A DNA stretch of 64,000 nucleotides from Paenibacillus physcomitrellae (GCF_002240225.1 NZ_CP022584.1:3146594-3210593), one strand, 5' to 3'; counted from the first letter of the stretch, positions 1 through 9,689 are shown. Numbers and translations are program-made. Notes: generated by a model not told the origin, from the letters alone.

Positions 1-258
1 GTGGAGCAGCGGCAGGACAAACGTCCGATGATGTCTGATCTTCGGGAATCCGGTTCGATCGAGCAGGATGCCGATATCGTAGCGTTCCTGTACCGGGACG
101 ATTACTACAACCAGGAAACCGAGAAGAAGAACATCATCGAGATCATCATCGCCAAGCAGCGTAACGGTCCGGTCGGGACCGTCGAGCTGGTGTTCTTGAA
201 GAATTACAATAAGTTCGCCAATTATGAGCGGGCGCATACAGATGCATTTGCGGGCTGA
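1..258 (+). CDS. dnaB: Replicative DNA helicase DnaB, C-terminal part (5' truncated)
   Basis: This is the last 85 residues of the hexameric replicative helicase that unwinds DNA at the fork. The visible part contains the conserved RecA-fold end: [16 protein letters not shown], the FLYRDDYY segment, the [13 protein letters not shown] strand and the F-x-x-Y/F-K-F ending. The gene runs off the left edge, so its start is not in the window and the GTG at position 1 is an internal valine. It is followed at once by a hairpin terminator. dnaB next to purA is the usual order in Bacillales. Confidence 0.95.
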   Translation: MEQRQDKRPMMSDLRESGSIEQDADIVAFLYRDDYYNQETEKKNIIEIIIAKQRNGPVGTVELVFLKNYNKFANYERAHTDAFAG

Positions 259-286
259 CGTTTATCGTCAGGCCCGTTTTTATTTT
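251..286 (+). terminator. Rho-independent terminator after dnaB
   Basis: The stem cgggctgacg pairs with cgtcaggcccg (one bulged G) and is followed by a T-rich run. It overlaps the last codons of dnaB. Confidence 0.85.
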
Positions 287-368
287 CCGGGAAATTGAAA
301 CGATATTCAAATTCTTCTAACCCTGTACATACGGTATAATGTCACATAGAAACGGAATAAGTAGTTGT

Positions 369-412
369 ATTTCCGAACAATGTCAACAACTGGGTCCGGA
401 ATGTTCGCTTTT
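369..412 (+). promoter_or_regulatory. Paired PurR boxes upstream of purA
   Basis: Two inverted PurBox-like sites are visible: atttccgaacaat (369-381) fits the Bacillus PurR consensus AWWWCCGAACWWT, and aatgttcgctttt (400-412) is its inverted partner with one deviation. They are 18 nt apart, close to the 16-17 nt known for Bacillus PurR operators, and end just upstream of the purA promoter. The inference is purine repression of purA, as in B. subtilis. Confidence 0.75.
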
Positions 413-416
413 TAAT

Positions 417-445
417 TTGACTTTGAAATTCCGGACTGGTACACT
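417..445 (+). promoter_or_regulatory. Sigma-A promoter of purA
   Basis: TTGACT (417-422) and TACACT (440-445) are separated by exactly 17 nt, directly downstream of the PurR boxes. A second weaker TATAAT lies at 335-340. The predicted leader of about 155 nt before purA shows no obvious riboswitch. Confidence 0.65.
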
Positions 446-607
446 TAAGTTGCTGCCTCAATGTGGCAGATCGTTAAAGCGAATTAAGTGGTTCAGGAGA
501 ATACCGGGGCAGGGATGCTTCAGGATTCTTTTGTCTTGTCATGGATTTATTTAGGCTTGTTATGGCATAGAAAATTAGATGCGTAAAGCATTCGCGGAGG
601 TATGTAC

Positions 608-1894
608 ATGTCGACAGTAGTTGTTGTGGGAACGCAATGGGGAGACGAAGGTAAAGGCAAAATTACGGATTATCTGGCAGAGAGCGCAGATGTGGTGGCG
701 CGCTACCAAGGCGGTAACAATGCCGGCCACACAATACTGATTGACGGGAAGAAGTACAAGCTGAGCCTTATTCCGTCGGGTGTTTTTTATGAAGATAAGC
801 TTTGCGTGCTTGGCAACGGAATGGTGATCAATCCAGAGGCGCTGCTTCAGGAGATTGCTTATGTCCGGGAGAATGGATTTACAGCGAATAATTTGAAAAT
901 CAGCGACCGTGCGCACGTGATCATGCCTTATCATATGGTACTTGACGCGCTCGAGGAAGACCACAAAGGGCCAAACAAAATCGGCACAACCCGCAAAGGG
1001 ATCGGTCCGGCTTACATGGATAAAGCGGCGCGTACGGGCATCCGGATCTCCGATCTGATGGACCCTGAAGAGTTCGAACTCAAACTTCGCCATCTGATGG
1101 CTGAGAAAAATCGTATCATCCAGCAGGTTTATGGCGGCGAGCCGCTGGATGTGGAAGAAACCCTGCAGAAATATCTGGACTATGCGGAGCAAATCCGTCC
1201 TTACGTAGCTGATACTTCGGTCGTGCTTAACGACGCGATTGACGAAGACCGCAAGGTGCTGTTTGAAGGCGCCCAGGGCGTCATGCTCGATCTCGATCAA
1301 GGCACGTATCCGTTCGTAACATCTTCCAATCCTTCGGCTGGCGGTGTCTGCAGCGGCTCCGGCGTCGGTCCGTCCAAAATTAAGCAGGTCATCGGCGTTG
1401 CCAAAGCTTATACGACCCGCGTAGGCGACGGTCCGTTCCCGACCGAGCTGTTTGATGAAGTAGGCGATCAGATCCGTGAAACCGGACATGAATACGGCAC
1501 CGTAACCGGACGTGCTCGCCGCGTAGGCTGGTTCGACAGCGTCGTTGTCCGACATACCCGCCGCGTCAGCGGTTTGACCGGCTTGTCCCTGAACTCGCTG
1601 GATGTATTGACCGGCTTAAAGACCGTTAAAATTTGCACCGGCTACAAATACCGCGGCGAAGTAATCACGCATTACCCGGCGAGCCTCAAAATGCTCGGCG
1701 AATGCGAAGCGATCTATGAAGAGCTGCCAGGCTGGTCCGAGGACATTTCCGGCGCTAAAACGCTGGCAGATCTGCCGGAGAACACCCGCCGCTATGTGGA
1801 ACGTGTGTCCGAGTTGACCGGCATTCCGATCGCAATCTTTTCCGTTGGCCGCAACCGCGAGCAAACGAACCAAGTATTGCCGATTTATATTTAA
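608..1894 (+). CDS. purA: Adenylosuccinate synthetase
   Basis: PurA joins IMP and aspartate using GTP to give adenylosuccinate, the first committed step from IMP to AMP, in the cytosol. The N-terminus carries the GTP-binding loop [11 protein letters not shown] and the catalytic aspartate and histidine regions (GDEGKGK, NNAGHT). [37 protein letters not shown] and the C-terminal GRNREQTNQ follow. With ATG 608 the protein has 428 residues, the family norm. An upstream in-frame ATG at 602 is possible, but GGAGG (596-600) is spaced correctly only for 608. Likely repressed by PurR through the boxes at 369-412. Confidence 0.97.
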   Translation: MSTVVVVGTQWGDEGKGKITDYLAESADVVARYQGGNNAGHTILIDGKKYKLSLIPSGVFYEDKLCVLGNGMVINPEALLQEIAYVRENGFTANNLKISDRAHVIMPYHMVLDALEEDHKGPNKIGTTRKGIGPAYMDKAARTGIRISDLMDPEEFELKLRHLMAEKNRIIQQVYGGEPLDVEETLQKYLDYAEQIRPYVADTSVVLNDAIDEDRKVLFEGAQGVMLDLDQGTYPFVTSSNPSAGGVCSGSGVGPSKIKQVIGVAKAYTTRVGDGPFPTELFDEVGDQIRETGHEYGTVTGRARRVGWFDSVVVRHTRRVSGLTGLSLNSLDVLTGLKTVKICTGYKYRGEVITHYPASLKMLGECEAIYEELPGWSEDISGAKTLADLPENTRRYVERVSELTGIPIAIFSVGRNREQTNQVLPIYI

Positions 1895-1931
1895 GTTCTA
1901 TCTAAGAATGATAAGTTTAAGTTTTCTGATC

Positions 1932-1973
1932 AAGCCGCAGTCTTTCTTTAATAGAGAGGCTGCGGCTTTTTTG
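1932..1973 (+). terminator. Terminator after purA
   Basis: A perfect 9-bp stem aagccgcag/ctgcggctt is followed by a T6 run. Confidence 0.85.
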
Positions 1974-2007
1974 CAGGCCAGGGTTGGTAATGGAAGCAAG
2001 CAGATAA

Positions 2008-2060
2008 TGTCAGTAATGCTGCTAATGCTGCTAATGCGGATAATGCCGATAATGCCGCTC
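2008..2060 (+). repeat. Imperfect 9-bp tandem repeat (taatgctgc-like)
   Basis: About five to six degenerate copies of a taatgcNgN unit lie in the gap between purA and the sigma-factor gene. No gene overlaps them and no role is evident. Confidence 0.5.
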
Positions 2061-2156
2061 ATTTACGCTGCGTATTCTTACACGACGGACGTAACCTTTT
2101 GCCTCCCGGCTGGCACCTGTTAATGAAGCATACGGGAAGGAAGGAGATGAGCTTAC

Positions 2157-3842
2157 ATGCAAGAACGCAGCGGCAGACGGCCCGGATCTCCCGCGAGTAC
2201 TGATCAGACTGATGGACTGAAGAAGGAGGGAAGCCAGAAGCAAGAACAGCAAGAATGGCAAGAAAATCCAGAACGGCGAGAACAGCCGGTCCATTTGCTG
2301 GTGCGGCAGGCAGCAGGTGGTGATCGGAACGCTGTGGAGGAGCTGGTCAGACGGTTCAGCGGCATGGCGCTGGCAGTGGCTTATGATAAGCTGCACGATC
2401 CTTATCTGGCGGAGGACGTGGTTCAGGACGCCTTGACTGAGGCTTTGGGCAGTTTGCGGAACCTGCGGGAGCCGGAGGCCTTTCCAGGCTGGTTTAAAAG
2501 AATGGTGGAGCGAAAATGCTACAGGCTGCTCCGTTCCCGGACCAGACAAGCCGGGAGGGTTGTATCCGATGAAGAGGTGATGAGGCATCAGCTTGCCCTA
2601 AATGGAGAAGGTGATCCTGCGCTGGTATGGGAGCAAAGGGAGCTTAGGAATTCGTTATACGCTTCTATTGAGGGACTTGCGCCCGGTCAAAGGCTGGCGG
2701 TGAGGCTGTTTTATTTGAACGGCTATTCGCTGTCCGAAATTTCGGCTTTTCTCGGCGTTTCGGTTGCCGCTTTGAAAAAACGGCTGTTCGACGCCCGCTC
2801 CCGGCTCAAACAATCCCTTCCCGTTGCTGACTTTATTCAGGTCTACAGCCACCTTTATGAGCGAGGAACACGTATGCTGCATTTGGTCAACGGCGATCAC
2901 GTCGCAGAGAAATTAAAGCAGGGGAAGGTTCAAGGAGATATCCTGCCTTGGCGGGAGCTTTATACATTTGGTCCGGTAGCCCCCGATATGAGAAACGAGG
3001 AGCTGCGTAAACGGCGTGCTGCTTATCTGGAACAGACCCTGGGGATTCCGGAAGATTTGTATATTGGTCAATGTGAAGAACAGGAGGCTAAACTCGAAAG
3101 AGCCGGTCAATATGATGAGATCGTTTTATGGTTTGAGCACGATTTGTACGATCAGACGATGCTGGCCTATTTATTGACCGAGCTTGATCGGTTGGGTCTA
3201 TGCTCCGGAGCCGGGCAGGTCCCGGTCAGCCTGCTGTGCATCGGGGACTTTCCGGGGATCGAGATTTTTCGGGGATTGGGACAGCTTACGCCCGAGCAGC
3301 TAACCTCTTTGTCGGGAACGTGGAAAAGAGTCGGGGAAGCCGAGCTTGAGCTGGTCAGGAAGTTTTGGGATGCTTACACTTCGCCCGACACGAGGGTCCA
3401 TGCGGCGTTTCTGAAAGAGGATTTAAGCGCGCTTCCTTTTGCCAGAGCTGCTTTCGAGGCTCACCTGGCCCGGATACCCTCGGCGTTTAACGGATTAGGA
3501 TGGATAGAGCAGACGGTATTGGAATTGATCGGAAGCGGTATCCATCATCCGCATGAGTTATTCCGGCAGGCTGGCCTGCGGCTGAATGTCCTGGGGTTAG
3601 GGGATTTGGAGTTTTGGTATGGGTTAAGCCGGATGTGTCAGGGCTCACAGGCTTTGCTGGACATCCGGGGACTAAGCGCTTTTCCGGATTACAGGCATAC
3701 GGCTCCAGACTTCAGAGATTGTACGCTGGAAATCACCTCGTTTGGCCGTCAGGTGCTGCAAGGAGAGCAACATGCAGCGGAGCTGGCAGATGCCGGGCTT
3801 TGGGTAGGAGGCCTCTATTTGGAGGGGAAGAAATCGGAATGA
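2157..3842 (+). CDS. ECF-type sigma factor fused to a DUF1835/DUF3658-like domain
   Basis: Residues of about 40-225 form an ECF sigma-70 factor. Region 2 carries YLAEDVVQDALTEAL and GWFKRMVERKCYRLLR, and region 4 carries RLAVRLFYLNGYSLSEIS then AALKKRLFDARSRLK. The remaining 330 residues begin with MLHLVNGDHVAEKLKQG, the typical opening of stand-alone DUF1835 proteins, and continue with ILPWRELYTFGPV and LWFEHDLYDQTMLAYLL. This is a natural in-frame fusion in one 561-aa polypeptide. The start at ATG 2157 has a strong AAGGAG. No anti-sigma gene is adjacent, so the C-terminal domain may replace one as a sensor (inference). DUF1835 function is unknown. Confidence 0.85.
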   Translation: MQERSGRRPGSPASTDQTDGLKKEGSQKQEQQEWQENPERREQPVHLLVRQAAGGDRNAVEELVRRFSGMALAVAYDKLHDPYLAEDVVQDALTEALGSLRNLREPEAFPGWFKRMVERKCYRLLRSRTRQAGRVVSDEEVMRHQLALNGEGDPALVWEQRELRNSLYASIEGLAPGQRLAVRLFYLNGYSLSEISAFLGVSVAALKKRLFDARSRLKQSLPVADFIQVYSHLYERGTRMLHLVNGDHVAEKLKQGKVQGDILPWRELYTFGPVAPDMRNEELRKRRAAYLEQTLGIPEDLYIGQCEEQEAKLERAGQYDEIVLWFEHDLYDQTMLAYLLTELDRLGLCSGAGQVPVSLLCIGDFPGIEIFRGLGQLTPEQLTSLSGTWKRVGEAELELVRKFWDAYTSPDTRVHAAFLKEDLSALPFARAAFEAHLARIPSAFNGLGWIEQTVLELIGSGIHHPHELFRQAGLRLNVLGLGDLEFWYGLSRMCQGSQALLDIRGLSAFPDYRHTAPDFRDCTLEITSFGRQVLQGEQHAAELADAGLWVGGLYLEGKKSE

Positions 3843-4011
3843 GATTTTTCCCCGAAGGAACTGCTCCTAAAGTCAGATCCGTAGTCCATGTTAGAATATT
3901 TACCTCCTTCTAGGCGCTGAACGGACCCGCCGTCCACCTGTCGAATACACTGATAGTCAAATGAATTTAATCAGCTGTGACTTCATCAGCAAGGACAAGG
4001 GGATGAATGGG

Positions 4012-5064
4012 ATGCAGGTTTGGGAAGCGATGGCAGAAGAAGGATTTGAAGAGATCGTTTTTGCAAGTGATCCGGCTAACGGCCTCAAAGCCGTCATCGT
4101 CCTGCACAATACGCAGGCCGGACCCGCACTTGGCGGCTGCCGGATGTGGAACTACGCTTCCGAGGAGGAGGCGCTGACGGACGCGATGAAGCTAGCGCGG
4201 GGTATGACCTACAAATCGGCCATCTCCGGACTGCCTTACGGCGGCGGGAAGGCCGTCATTTGGGGCGACCCGTCCAAGGACAAATCGGAAGCGATGTTCC
4301 GTTCGTTCGGCCGGTTTCTGCAGCGGCTGAAGGGACGGTACGTCACCGGGGTGGATCTGGGCACCACCGTGCAGGATATGGATGCCATTGCCCAGGAAAC
4401 GTCTTATGTCACCGACATGACCGGCACGCTGGGCGGGAGCGGCAATTATACGGCTGAGATGACCGCCTACGGCGTTTATTTGGGCATCGAGGCGTCTTTG
4501 CAGGAAGCGGAGGGCAGCCGGTCGCTGGCGGGAACAAGAGTCGCCGTCCAGGGACTCGGCAAAGTGGGCTATGCCCTTTGCCGGTATCTGCGGAAGGCGG
4601 GGGCGGAGCTGCTCGTGAGCGACGTGAACGGAGCACTCACGGATCAGGCAGTCCGCGAATTCAGCGCCTCGGCGGTATCGCCGGGCGCGATCTACGCGCA
4701 GGACTGCGAGGTGTTTGCGCCCTGCGCACTCGGCGGCGTGCTGGACCGCCGGGTGCTGGCGCAGCTCTCGTGCCGCGTGGTCGCCGGCGCGGCAAATAAT
4801 CAGCTAGCCTCTCCGGAGGCGGCCGCTGAGCTGAAAGCCCGGGGCATTCTGTATGCCCCGGATTATGCCATCAACGCCGGCGGCATTATCGCCACGGCGT
4901 TGGAGCTGGCGGGAAGCGGCGCCGAGGACATCCGGCGCCGCGTCGAGACCATCGGCCCTACTTTGGCCGATGTGTACCGCCTGGCCCGCAGCGCCGGCCT
5001 GAACACGGCGCAGGCGGCAGGCCAGCTGGCCGAAGCCAAGCTGGCGGCCAGGCTGCAGCGGTGA
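4012..5064 (+). CDS. Leucine/branched-chain amino-acid dehydrogenase (Glu/Leu/Phe/Val family)
   Basis: NAD-dependent oxidative deamination of a branched-chain amino acid is the likely reaction. Visible are PALGGCRM, the substrate-binding lysine in MTYKSAI, the catalytic lysine in GLPYGGGKAV, the G-D-x-T segment VDLGTTVQDMD, and a Rossmann motif VAVQGLGKVGYAL. The length of about 350 aa fits leucine dehydrogenase. An open frame begins at ATG 3961 without a ribosome site. ATG 4012 has AAGGGG 9 nt upstream and matches the family N-terminus (QVWEAMAEEGFEEIVF); ATG 4003 is also possible. The gene is very GC-rich at its 3' end. The exact substrate is inferred. Confidence 0.85.
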   Translation: MQVWEAMAEEGFEEIVFASDPANGLKAVIVLHNTQAGPALGGCRMWNYASEEEALTDAMKLARGMTYKSAISGLPYGGGKAVIWGDPSKDKSEAMFRSFGRFLQRLKGRYVTGVDLGTTVQDMDAIAQETSYVTDMTGTLGGSGNYTAEMTAYGVYLGIEASLQEAEGSRSLAGTRVAVQGLGKVGYALCRYLRKAGAELLVSDVNGALTDQAVREFSASAVSPGAIYAQDCEVFAPCALGGVLDRRVLAQLSCRVVAGAANNQLASPEAAAELKARGILYAPDYAINAGGIIATALELAGSGAEDIRRRVETIGPTLADVYRLARSAGLNTAQAAGQLAEAKLAARLQR

Positions 5065-5126
5065 ATTTTCCGGGTGCTGCATCGGCCATCCCCTACAGCT
5101 CACCCTTTGCCCGATTAGCTGCAACA

Positions 5127-5170
5127 AACCTCCTGAGGAACGAAGCCCTCTGCTCCGCTCTCAGGAGGTT
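5127..5170. terminator. Hairpin between two convergent genes
   Basis: An 11-bp perfect stem aacctcctgag/ctcaggaggtt lies between the dehydrogenase end (5064) and the hydrolase end (5212). It lacks a long T-run, so termination on either strand is an inference. Confidence 0.45.
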
Positions 5171-5211
5171 GTTCAGCTGTCAGACTTCTTCAGCTAAAGC
5201 TAGCCCCAAGA

Positions 5212-6234
5212 TCATTTATCGTGGGTGCCAAGGGCTAACAAACGTTTCAGGTTATCATCAATAAAAAGATTATCTGCAGTGTTGATGCCGCGGCCGGCAA
5301 AATGGCCCCAAATCGACGGAATGGGCTTAAAGACAGCATTAGGCATGAGCTTGGCTTCGTATTTATTATCGTCGGCTGAGCAGAAGAGATCCGTACTCCC
5401 CGGCATGATGCAGGCCAGAGCTTTTATGCTGCTAAGCGCTTTCTCGAAATCTCCATTGTAGGTGGGGTTTGCACTAATATCTGCATGCTGCCCTGTATCT
5501 AACATAGCCAGGACATTATGCGGATCCATCTTCATAAAGCTATGCTCCCAGACGCCGGCCACAAAATCCTCCAAGGCGTCAAAGCCTAACTCCCGGTAAA
5601 GCTCCTCTCTATAAAACGCTTGCGATAATCCCCATCCCGCATAAACCCGTCCAACAGCGCGCATGTCTTCGGAAGTCAGCCGGTTTAGTTGGCTTGAATC
5701 GAAGCCCACGGCACCCAGCAGTGCAGCTTTTACACCGTCCAGAACGACAAAGGTATGGGGCCAAGGTTTGGCAATTCCCGCGAAAGGCGCAATTCGTTCC
5801 ACCATCTCCGGGTAACTTGCCCCCCACTGAAAGGCTTGAATGCCTCCCATGGACCAGCCCACTACGAGTGCGATCTTTTGAATGCCAAATTGTTCGGTCA
5901 CCAGCCGATGCTGGAAACTAACGTTGTCATAGATGGTTACCTGGGGAAAATGAGTCCGGTCAAACGGAGGGGCCGTGTTGCTGGGAGATGAAGATAATCC
6001 GTTGCCCAGCAGATTGGGAACGATAATAAAATATTTCTCCGGATCCAGGGCCATTCCGCTGCCAATCAGCCATTCATTCTGAACATGCTGGTCACCAAAT
6101 GCAGTCGGATAGACGATAACATTATCTTTTCGTTCATTTAGTCTCCCATAAGTCTTATAGGCCAGAAAAGCGTTCGGCAAAATCACCCCTGATTGCAAGG
6201 TGACATCCCCCAAATTAAAAATCTCATAATCCAT
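5212..6234 (-). CDS. MetX-like alpha/beta hydrolase
   Basis: A 340-residue alpha/beta-fold protein related to homoserine O-acetyltransferases. The nucleophile elbow is GWSMGG (Ser128), the acid is likely in GSTDLFCSADDN, and the histidine is in GHFAGRG. The N-terminal LAYKTYGRLNERKDNVIVYP and the LLGNGLSSSPSN segment fit the MetX group. It stands alone rather than with methionine genes, so true MetX activity is not supported and a broader hydrolase/acyltransferase call is safer. The start ATG has GGGAGG 8 nt upstream. It is divergent from the LysR regulator at 6380, which probably controls it. Confidence 0.8.
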   Translation of the reverse strand: MDYEIFNLGDVTLQSGVILPNAFLAYKTYGRLNERKDNVIVYPTAFGDQHVQNEWLIGSGMALDPEKYFIIVPNLLGNGLSSSPSNTAPPFDRTHFPQVTIYDNVSFQHRLVTEQFGIQKIALVVGWSMGGIQAFQWGASYPEMVERIAPFAGIAKPWPHTFVVLDGVKAALLGAVGFDSSQLNRLTSEDMRAVGRVYAGWGLSQAFYREELYRELGFDALEDFVAGVWEHSFMKMDPHNVLAMLDTGQHADISANPTYNGDFEKALSSIKALACIMPGSTDLFCSADDNKYEAKLMPNAVFKPIPSIWGHFAGRGINTADNLFIDDNLKRLLALGTHDK

Positions 6235-6379
6235 CCTAAAGGCCTCCCTTCAAATGAAACCACACGTTCACGGTAAGATGTGATTTCTTGTGCTTAGTAT
6301 AGAGCTGTGATACTCTCAGTGAAAGTGAATAGAAATCATAGTAGTATTCAATAATTTTGAAGGTATGGGGGATCGTTAG

Positions 6380-7264
6380 ATGGAGCTGCGTCAACTGAAT
6401 ACGTTCTGTACGGTTGCATCAACCTTAAATTTCACTCGGGCCGCAGAGGTGCTGAACTACGTGCCCTCCAACGTCACCATGCAAATAAAAGCCTTGGAGG
6501 AGGAGCTGGACGTTCGTCTCTTTGACCGCTTGGGCAAGCAGCTGGTTCTCACAGCAGCGGGTAAACGCTTTTTGATTCATGCCCGGAGCGTTCTGGACAA
6601 ATTGGACGAAGCCCGCAGCGTTGTTCACGATAGCGAGTCTTTAAGCGGTACTCTGACGATAAGTGCCAATGAGGTTATTTGCGCGTACCGGCTTCCTGCT
6701 GTCTTTCAGCGCTTTCGTTCACAGCATCCCGGCGTTCGCCTGATCTTCCGCTCCGTTCCCAATCAAGAGCTCAAACAAACTCTCTTTGAGGGAAGCTCAG
6801 ATATCGTCTATATGCTTGACGAACCCATTCGCTCGAGCGGACTTGCCGTAGAACCGCTGTTAGAAGAAACCTTCCGCCTGTTTGCTGCTCCGGAACACCC
6901 GCTTGCCAGGCAAAAGGAGCTGCAGCTGGAGGATTTTCATGGAGAAGTGTTCCTGACGAATGAAAAAGGTTGTCCCTATCGAACCATGTTTGATCGGTCA
7001 TTTGAGAAAGAGGGCATTGATAGCATTACGTATTTAGAGTTTCAAAGTGCAGAAGCCATTAAGCAATGCGCTATTTCGGGAATCGGCATAGCCTTTCTCC
7101 CAGAAATCGTAACGGAAGCCGAGGTAGAACGCGGTGAACTTGTTGCCCTTCCCTGGCGAATTCCCGATCTTCGTGTGTATACACAGATGTTGTGGCATAA
7201 AGACAAGTGGCTTTCACCCATCCTGTTGTCTTTCATAGAAGCGGCAAGAGAAGTTCTGGCTTAA
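6380..7264 (+). CDS. LysR-family transcriptional regulator
   Basis: 294 residues, the normal LysR length. The N-terminal winged helix reads MELRQLNTFCTVASTLNFTR then VTMQIKALEEELDVRLFDR, and the periplasmic-binding-like effector domain starts near residue 90 (LSGTLTISANE). It is divergent from the MetX-like hydrolase, with a 145-bp AT-rich shared intergenic region (6235-6379). That is the classic arrangement in which a LysR protein regulates its neighbour and itself. No convincing T-N11-A palindrome could be picked by eye. The effector is unknown. Confidence 0.9.
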   Translation: MELRQLNTFCTVASTLNFTRAAEVLNYVPSNVTMQIKALEEELDVRLFDRLGKQLVLTAAGKRFLIHARSVLDKLDEARSVVHDSESLSGTLTISANEVICAYRLPAVFQRFRSQHPGVRLIFRSVPNQELKQTLFEGSSDIVYMLDEPIRSSGLAVEPLLEETFRLFAAPEHPLARQKELQLEDFHGEVFLTNEKGCPYRTMFDRSFEKEGIDSITYLEFQSAEAIKQCAISGIGIAFLPEIVTEAEVERGELVALPWRIPDLRVYTQMLWHKDKWLSPILLSFIEAAREVLA

Positions 7265-7411
7265 ACCCCTATGGACTTAAGGGTATGCACCAAACGGATC
7301 CGGCGGTATGAGAACGACCTTCGAGGCGCGAAGGCGTGCCCGTCAGGCTATCCATTCTGGAGCAGCATAAGCATAAGCAGAAAACCTGGGAAGAAAGGGT
7401 CTGGCAAAGGG

Positions 7412-8350
7412 CTAACGACCTGCCTCAATTGTCCCCGTTTTTTTCTCCAGCACATGCGCCGTGACCAGATAATCCCGGTCCTCATAATCGTCATCCACAA
7501 AATCCCATAGCAAGGTATATTCCGCCTGAAGCTTAAACTTCGCCAGAATCGGCGGCTGCAGGTGAGCAAACGTTCCCGGCAGACATAAACCCAATTGGGC
7601 AAACTCCGGCAAACGCTTGTGAATCAGGCCAAGGTTGTCCCGGATCCGGCCTTGGGTCAGCGCCTCCGCTTTGAGCTTGGCAGGACTGCTGGTGCCGGTC
7701 TTTTTCAATTTCTGGAGCAGCAGAACGTCCGTCAGGTGGATTACAATTCCGCTTTCGGCCAGTCGTTCATAAATTCCCGCAAAAATGCTCCCATGAATCC
7801 GTTCAATCAGCCGGTCCAGCTGGAGGCCGAATGCAGGCGTGTAGACGGCTTTGCTGTTCTCCTTATAGAAGAAAGCCGAAATCAGCTGCGACGAGAAGCA
7901 AAGATTCATCACGACATCAAAGGGCGGCTTAAGCTTGGAAAAATCAACGGACGGAGCGAGCGCCGCCGCCTTCTCTTTCAGTTCACTCAGCGAATGGATC
8001 TCATTCCCGATGCCGGTCAGATCGATAACCGCTTTGATGAATTTGCCCGGCTGCTTGACTTTGGCCAAAAGGCGGTCGAGCGCTTGTTCATCAATATCAA
8101 CGATCGTAATTCGTTCAAACTGAGACTCGATAAACGAGATCGGTACATCGTTCCCGTTCCCCGCACCGAGCAGAAGCAAATGTTCACGTCCACTGCGGCT
8201 TTCGGCCAGCGTCTGCTCCAGCATCCTGCGGATCTGCTCCCGGTAGCCTGTCCAATGCTCCCAATCATGCCGGGTTGTGTTGTTTCGCAGCGTATTGGCA
8301 TTGCGGATTTTGGCGTAGGGCACGCGGACTCTCCTCTTGAATAGATTCAT
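7412..8350 (-). CDS. Putative SAM-dependent methyltransferase-like protein, unknown substrate
   Basis: A 312-residue protein with a class I methyltransferase Rossmann signature: motif I LLLLGAGNGNDVP, then the acidic motif II end ITIVDIDEQAL, and VVMNLCFSSQL at the motif IV position. No substrate-specific domain was recognised. It is encoded alone on the minus strand, convergent with the LysR gene. The assignment rests on fold motifs only. An internal restart is unlikely because the N-terminal RNANTLRNNTTRHDWEHW region looks family-like. Confidence 0.6.
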   Translation of the reverse strand: MNLFKRRVRVPYAKIRNANTLRNNTTRHDWEHWTGYREQIRRMLEQTLAESRSGREHLLLLGAGNGNDVPISFIESQFERITIVDIDEQALDRLLAKVKQPGKFIKAVIDLTGIGNEIHSLSELKEKAAALAPSVDFSKLKPPFDVVMNLCFSSQLISAFFYKENSKAVYTPAFGLQLDRLIERIHGSIFAGIYERLAESGIVIHLTDVLLLQKLKKTGTSSPAKLKAEALTQGRIRDNLGLIHKRLPEFAQLGLCLPGTFAHLQPPILAKFKLQAEYTLLWDFVDDDYEDRDYLVTAHVLEKKTGTIEAGR

Positions 8351-8658
8351 GGCGACTCCCTTTTCTATATTTTTCTATAAAATTAAGATCAGATCAAAAT
8401 GGAATATGGCGCGATTATAGCTCTTTTTGCAAGGCGGGGACAAGTTTTAATACGGTCTTGACGAAGAACATTCACAATAAAAGGGGCATTCAAGTTGAAT
8501 TTACGGCTGGAAAGCAGGAGAATACAAGTAGGTACGGGAACTTGTTTTTACCAGAATGAGAAAAAAGGCCTCCCCGGAACGGACGACGGATTCACCTTTA
8601 TACATACTCCATCAAGTGTTGCATAAGCGCAGGTTAAACATTTAGAGGTGGAAATCAT
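8351..8658. other. Intergenic region, AT-rich, no gene seen
   Basis: About 300 bp between the divergent methyltransferase-like gene and the broken DUF4097 lipoprotein gene. It must hold both promoters. TTGACG occurs near 8457, but no well-spaced -10 was found. Confidence 0.4.
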
Positions 8659-9648
8659 TTGAGGCTGGATAGGAAGTGGAACAGAGTGCTGACCGGCATC
8701 TCGCTGTCGCTGCTGCTCTGGAGCGCAGGCTGTGCCAAGGAAGCTGGTCAGAACGGGTAGAATGAGGGCGTTGTGGCAGAAGCAGCTCAGCAGAAGTTCA
8801 CGTTTGACAAAGGAATCATCACGGAGGAAATCACCAGCAAGCTGCAAAAGGTCACCATTTCCAATGAGAACGGAACGGTTGAGTTGAGGCGGAGCACGGG
8901 TACAAATATCGAAATTCATACGATCGTGGAAGTGAGCAGGTCGACCAAGGAAGAGGCGGAGGATCTTGCTTCCCAGTCGGAAGTACAGGTAAAGCAGGCA
9001 AGAGGCAGGAACCTCTCTATCGGCACAGGGGAATTTGTCCTCCAAGTTCCTGGCAGGCCATGCATCCATATGACCATCTCGCTGCCGCAGACGTTCGATG
9101 CCGATCTGGAGGGGGAAATCGCAAACGGCGATGTGGTAATGACGGATATGCCGGGGACAGGGAAGATTAAATGGGTTACGGACAATGGTAATCAGATGAT
9201 AAGCGGCACCGATGCCGACCTCACACTCCAGTCCGACAATGGCCGTATTCAGATTCATGATGCCGGACAAGACGTGAAGGCAGAGGTTTCAAGCGGCCGG
9301 ATTGAAGCGGTGCAGGTCGGGGGAGTGCTTGATGTAAAAATCAGCCGTGGGCAGCTTGACGTCAACGACGCTGCCTCTTTCATGGAAGCTTCTGTTGAAG
9401 CCGGAGACTTCAACATTACAAGCAGTATAGTCGGAGGGAATTGGCGGGTGTCCTCAGAGCTGGGCGACGTTACACTGGCTTGGCCGAAGGAGGCCTCGGT
9501 AAAGGTGGATGCCTCAGCCTCGCTGGGGCAAGTTCAGTCGGACTTTGACCTTAAGCTGAACAAGAACCTGGCCGCCGATTCGCTGAATAAAGGCAAATAC
9601 AGCATCAAGGCCTCTACGCTGGGGCAGATTCAGCTGCAAGAAAGTTAA
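8659..9648 (+). pseudogene. DUF4097-type lipoprotein gene interrupted by an in-frame TAG
   Basis: TTG 8659, preceded by agaggtgg, opens a lipoprotein signal peptide with a hydrophobic core (ISLSLLLWSAGC) and lipobox cysteine. It runs in frame to TAG 8758-8760, and the same frame continues without further stops to 9648. The downstream part is a beta-helix-like DUF4097 domain of about 290 residues (KVTISNENGTVELRR, DADLTLQSDNGRIQIHD, VEAGDFNITSS). A restart at GTG 8773 would make a protein without export signal. The most economical reading is a C-to-T change of a glutamine codon or a sequencing error. If real, the product should no longer be an anchored lipoprotein. Confidence 0.75.
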
Positions 9649-9689
9649 ATCTGAACGGGTAAAAAGTAAGACATATGGAGGGAATAAAA

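Noticed and set aside
5212-6234. Calling the MetX-like hydrolase a methionine biosynthesis enzyme
   Set aside because: No methionine genes are adjacent and a LysR gene is divergent. The motifs support only the broader family.
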